Positions 7,370 to 10,014 of a stretch of 10,014 bases of DNA are shown piece by piece. How positions within the stretch are numbered: position 1 is the stretch's first letter; every line of letters starts with the position of its first letter. Source of the stretch: Bacillota bacterium (lineage in GTDB: Bacteria > Bacillota > Clostridia > Acetivibrionales > DSM-1351). The stretch lies in contig JAEZIB010000145.1 of NCBI GenBank assembly GCA_023416275.1, positions 1-10,014 of the forward strand, written 5' to 3'. The notes below the pieces were generated by a model. It ran no database searches. It saw only the letters and a program-made list of their open reading frames with translations, and was not told the DNA's origin. Position numbers and translations under genes: made by a program.

Positions 7370-8459
7370 AACAAAAAATATTACTAGTCAAAAAGCTAAA
7401 ATTGCAAAAATGCAGAATTGTAGAGGTTCAATTACAGTAGAGGCTGCAATTTTACTGCCTGTTTTTATAGCAGCTATTATGACCTTTGTGTTTATTATAA
7501 AGGTTTATTATGTACATGAAATTATGCAACAGGCTATAACATCAGCCTGTGAAGAAATGAGTCTGTATAGCTTACTTTATTATGAGACAAATGCTGATGA
7601 GCTAATAAGCAGTTTAGAGAAATTTACAAGTTCACAAAAAGCCGATAACACTTCGGGAGATACTTGGATAGCTCCGATAATAGAGCAGTTTGGAAAAGAT
7701 GCAAGTGATTATGTAAGAGCTCAGGTGGTTTTAGTACCAATATCTAAAATTTTAGTTAAAAAGAACTTGGAAGTCAGTTACTTTGATAATGTTGACAATA
7801 GATTGCGATTGTTAAATCTGAAGGACGGTTTTGAAGGAATAGATTTTTCAAGCAGTAGGATGCTAGCAGATGATAAAAGTATAGACATAATAATTAGTTA
7901 TAAAATGTCTTTTCCATTTTTGAAAGAATTTATACCTGAAATAAAAATTACACAAATGGCTTCAAGCTACGTTTGGGCAGGGGAAGCCGGTGCACAAAAT
8001 GCTGGAGAAGAAGCAGAAGTTACATGTGTTTGGAATATGAGCAATATAAATCGTGGTAGAGAAATCCGAAAGCTGCAGGAAGCAAATCTACCGTTTAATT
8101 TTCCTTCAATAGCAATATTCAAGAATGGAACTGCAACAAGTATAAAAAGCCTAAATATAGATGATACATATTACAAAAATGCAAATAATCTAAAAAATAA
8201 GCTGCTGATGTATATTAATAAGCTTGAAGAATTTCAAGGAGGTGAAAGTGGTGGAGTAACAATTGAAAAATGGCAAATTTATAAAAAAGAGCTGCGACTG
8301 ATTATTCCACAAACTGAACTGATGGCAAATCAGCAGCAGACAATAAATGAGTGCATACAAGTGGCAAAGAAAAAGGGTATTGACTTAGTAATAATTAAGG
8401 CTTATGGCAAAGAGCAAGACAAACAGACTACACCTCAAAGTGAGAAAAAGATAAACTAA
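7356..8459 (+). CDS. TadE-like pseudopilin (long form) with large C-terminal domain
   Basis: This 367-residue protein starts at TTG, inside the end of the DUF5702 gene, with AGAGGA eight bases upstream, so translation is probably coupled. The leader (1-24) ends CRG and is followed by SITVEAAILLPVF and a helix to about 50; cleavage at G24|S25 puts glutamate 29 at +5. The extracytoplasmic part has three sections: a region up to about 205, a conserved-looking section around EVTCVWNMSNINRGREI (221-237) and ANLPFNFPSIAIFKNGTATS (243-262), and a C-terminal strand-helix-strand at about 313-348 (LRLIIP, a Gln/Ala helix, then GIDLVIIKAY). I recognise the N-terminal TadE module with confidence. The C-terminal fold I only describe. 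A start at the internal ATG (residue 19) has no Shine-Dalgarno sequence and would leave a leader of only six residues. Confidence 0.85.
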   Translation: MATTKTKNITSQKAKIAKMQNCRGSITVEAAILLPVFIAAIMTFVFIIKVYYVHEIMQQAITSACEEMSLYSLLYYETNADELISSLEKFTSSQKADNTSGDTWIAPIIEQFGKDASDYVRAQVVLVPISKILVKKNLEVSYFDNVDNRLRLLNLKDGFEGIDFSSSRMLADDKSIDIIISYKMSFPFLKEFIPEIKITQMASSYVWAGEAGAQNAGEEAEVTCVWNMSNINRGREIRKLQEANLPFNFPSIAIFKNGTATSIKSLNIDDTYYKNANNLKNKLLMYINKLEEFQGGESGGVTIEKWQIYKKELRLIIPQTELMANQQQTINECIQVAKKKGIDLVIIKAYGKEQDKQTTPQSEKKIN

Positions 8460-8557
8460 ACAGCAAAAAAATGATATGATGTGGGGGAAATTATCTTGCC
8501 TCGTTATATACTATTTAACCTACCGCTCCTATCTGAAAAGTCTCTCACACCTACAAA

Positions 8558-8641
8558 TTTAAGATGAAAAGCTGAGTGCTTAAACGAATATTTTACTACA
8601 TTTTTAAGATGAAAAGTCTAAGTGTAAAAAGAGTATTTTAC
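8558..8641. repeat. Imperfect direct repeat of 39 bases, two copies 45 bases apart
   Basis: The copies lie at 8558-8596 and 8603-8641. Both begin TTTAAGATGAAAAG and end TATTTTAC, with 29 of 39 bases identical without gaps. The core TGAAAAG occurs a third time at 8534-8540, where TGAAAAGTCT exactly matches the second copy. Copy one can also form TTTAAG/CTTAAA (8558-8563, 8579-8584) and copy two TTTTTA/TAAAAA (8601-8606, 8625-8630). They fill most of the 282-base gap (8460-8741) and lie directly upstream of a candidate promoter for the peptidase gene. They could be binding sites for a regulator. No protein-coding gene is convincing in this gap. Confidence 0.55.
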
Positions 8642-8660
8642 AAAAATTCTGTAGTGAAAT
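8590..8660. other. Inverted repeat adjoining the -35 box of the peptidase promoter
   Basis: ATTTTACTACA (8590-8600) pairs with TGTAGTGAAAT (8650-8660) over 11 positions, one of them G-T. Inside lies a second perfect inverted repeat, TGTAAAA/TTTTACA (8623-8629, 8636-8642), with a six-base loop. The outer right arm ends where the candidate -35 box begins. An imperfect pair TAACCTACC (8516-8524) and GGCAGGTTA (8662-8670) spans the same region. This may be an operator or, if transcribed from upstream, a structured RNA. Confidence 0.35.
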
Positions 8661-8689
8661 TGGCAGGTTACTAGAGCAATAAGTATATT
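8660..8689 (+). promoter_or_regulatory. Candidate sigma-A promoter for the prepilin peptidase gene
   Basis: TTGGCA (8660-8665) and TATATT (8684-8689) are 18 bases apart, and each matches five of six consensus bases. Transcription would begin near 8696, about 45 bases before the TTG start. This is the best promoter match in the window. Confidence 0.45.
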
Positions 8690-8741
8690 TGCGATAATAG
8701 TGTATTTTAGCATGTAAAACCCAAAAGGAGGATTTGCTAGT

Positions 8742-9302
8742 TTGGAGACGGAGATAATAATTTGGACAGATAAAAGAATAAAAAAAATAGTTGTTCCTTT
8801 GGTATTATGCTTTGTAATTTGGATAGTAGCTGTATTGGATGGGATTTTTTATATAAAAACAGTATTAGACACTATTGTTTTTCTTGCTTTAGTTACTATA
8901 CAATTGGTGTCTTCTATAAATGATTTATATAGCAAAACTATATCGTTAAAGTTAATGTTTATAGGAATATTAATGGGTTATATTGGTTTTTTATGGCTCT
9001 TTCACGCTGATATTTTTAGTAATCACATATTAGGTGGTGTAGCTGCATTTATAATAATGGCACTTTTAATAGTACTGTCAAAAAGTCAGATTGGAGGAGG
9101 GGACTTGTGGTTGATGACATTGACAGGTTTCTTTACTGGAATCTATTCATGCTTTAGTATCTTGTTTATCTCCATTATATTAGCAGGAATATATTCATTA
9201 CTGCTACTGCTTATTAATAAGGCTGATAGAAGAACGGAAATCCCCTTTGCTCCATTTATATTGTTTGCTACAGTGGTTTTTATGTTAAGTAGTAATTTTT
9301 AA
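8742..9302 (+). CDS. A24-family prepilin peptidase (TadV/CpaA-like)
   Basis: This 186-residue membrane aspartyl protease should cut the class III leaders of Flp and the TadE-like proteins at the cytoplasmic membrane face. About six hydrophobic segments are visible, beginning at about 15. The two expected catalytic aspartates are D61, in SSINDLYSKTIS, and D121, in GGGD (118-121), the GxGD hallmark. A PFAPF motif near the C-terminus (168-172) matches the family. The N-terminal methylation domain of PilD is absent, as in TadV/CpaA. The usual IPN after the first aspartate is replaced by ISL. The start is TTG; GGAGG at 8727-8731 lies ten bases upstream, slightly far, and no better start exists in frame. 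The gene has a long upstream region and a candidate promoter of its own, so it may be expressed apart from the pilin genes. Confidence 0.9.
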   Translation: METEIIIWTDKRIKKIVVPLVLCFVIWIVAVLDGIFYIKTVLDTIVFLALVTIQLVSSINDLYSKTISLKLMFIGILMGYIGFLWLFHADIFSNHILGGVAAFIIMALLIVLSKSQIGGGDLWLMTLTGFFTGIYSCFSILFISIILAGIYSLLLLLINKADRRTEIPFAPFILFATVVFMLSSNF

Positions 9303-9393
9303 TAAGTTGATGCCTTCCATTGGAAAGCTGAGTTGAAATCTATATTATTTGGCTGAAAATTAATGTGTAATTTAAGCAGAAAGGTAAATTAAT

Positions 9394-10014
9394 ATGATGT
9401 ATAGTTTTAAAAATGATTTTAAGGTTTTATATGAAAATGATTCTGCATCTAACTACCTAGTTTTAAAAACAAGTATTGATAAAGAACTATTTAATTATCA
9501 AGCACAGATGTTATTGCACAATAAGCTAAAAGGTTTGTTGGACTTTAATATGAATTGTATAGGAGATGAGCTGAACTGCTTTTACAATATAACTTCAAAG
9601 TGCACTTTAGCAGCTTTTTTGTCACGAAAGTACTTTGCTCGTGATGAATTTCTTAAAACTATTCTTAATATTATTAACAATATATTTCAGCTGAAAAATT
9701 ATTTGCTTTATGATAACAATATTTTATTGGAAGAAAACTTTATATATGTAGAACCTGATAGCATTGACATCTACTTTGTATACTTACCCTTTCGAGAGTA
9801 TAAAAGTGATATTAAGGCTTTCTTTGCAAAGCTTATTTTTCAGCTCGTAAAATTTAATAATGAGTATAGTGATAATTATATTCAAAAAATATTAGAAAAT
9901 ATAAAAAGCGACATTTTTAGCTTGAATAGCTTTAAATCACTAATTGAAAGCCTTTTATGTGAGAGTATTAAGAACCCTGCAAAGTGTGCTGTAAGTTTAA
10001 ACAATGATGTAAGT
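9394..10014 (+). CDS. DUF6382-domain protein, N-terminal part (gene runs off the window)
   Basis: The frame is open from ATG 9394 to the last base, giving 207 visible residues. AAAGG at 9380-9384 precedes it by nine bases; a second ATG at 9397 is a possible alternative. The order of motifs fits DUF6382: an N-terminal NYLVLKT, then YQAQMLLHNKLKGLLDF, a YNITSK strand, then NYLLYDNNILLEENFIYV, then IDIYFVYLPF, and a helical part. The arrangement looks like a kinase-like lobe without catalytic motifs. In Clostridia this domain is commonly followed by an FHA phosphopeptide-binding domain, which would lie outside the window. Such genes usually stand at the end of tad loci, as here, 91 bases after the peptidase. 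A regulatory or scaffolding role is inferred. The short gap before it shows no clear promoter or terminator. Confidence 0.75.
   Translation, partial: MMYSFKNDFKVLYENDSASNYLVLKTSIDKELFNYQAQMLLHNKLKGLLDFNMNCIGDELNCFYNITSKCTLAAFLSRKYFARDEFLKTILNIINNIFQLKNYLLYDNNILLEENFIYVEPDSIDIYFVYLPFREYKSDIKAFFAKLIFQLVKFNNEYSDNYIQKILENIKSDIFSLNSFKSLIESLLCESIKNPAKCAVSLNNDVS

Noticed and set aside
8609..8674. Short open frame of 21 codons (MKSLSVKRVFY...) in the gap before the peptidase gene
   Set aside because: No Shine-Dalgarno sequence precedes it, and the equivalent frame in the first repeat copy has a stop after three codons, so it is better read as repeat DNA.
9311..9327. Small hairpin TTCC-ATT-GGAA after the peptidase gene
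   Set aside because: The stem is four bases with no T-run, too weak to call a terminator.

Overview
The window is AT-rich, and every gene lies on the plus strand with strong AGGAGG-type ribosome binding sites. The gene set is that of a Tad/Flp (type IVb) pilus locus in a Gram-positive anaerobe of the class Clostridia. This placement rests on three things: the Flp1-type pilin, the DUF5702 and DUF6382 families, and the absence of any secretin (RcpA/CpaC), secretin pilot or other outer-membrane component among the visible genes. I cannot name the species from sequence alone.

Layout from left to right. Positions 2-823 hold the 3' part of a CpaE/TadZ-like ATPase. Positions 1011-3905 hold the motor block: the TadA/CpaF secretion ATPase, then the TadB and TadC inner-membrane platform proteins, almost without gaps. 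Positions 4107-4319 encode the small Flp pilin. Positions 4523-8459 encode three membrane-anchored pseudopilin-like proteins: a TadE-like protein, a large DUF5702 protein with a probable coiled coil, and a second, longer TadE-like protein. Positions 8742-9302 encode an A24-type prepilin peptidase. Positions 9394-10014 hold the 5' part of a DUF6382 gene, a family that often carries a C-terminal FHA domain.

The genes make one machine. The peptidase should cut the G|M or G|S class III leaders of Flp and the TadE-like proteins. TadA powers assembly on the TadB/TadC platform. The CpaE/TadZ-like ATPase probably positions the machine. The DUF5702 and TadE-like proteins probably act as minor pilins, tip or surface subunits. 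The DUF6382 protein may be a regulatory or signalling partner.

Two things stand out beyond the gene list. First, five of the eight complete genes start with TTG, and in two of them a spurious upstream GTG would mislead automatic gene callers. Second, the locus has four unusually long gaps (187, 201, 203 and 282 bases) that hold candidate promoters, inverted repeats or direct repeats, which suggests that pilin, pseudopilin and peptidase expression are set separately. I see no tRNA, rRNA, CRISPR array, insertion sequence or convincing intrinsic terminator. The core system is a recognisable Tad pilus; the less described parts are the intergenic elements and the large DUF5702 and TadE-like surface proteins.
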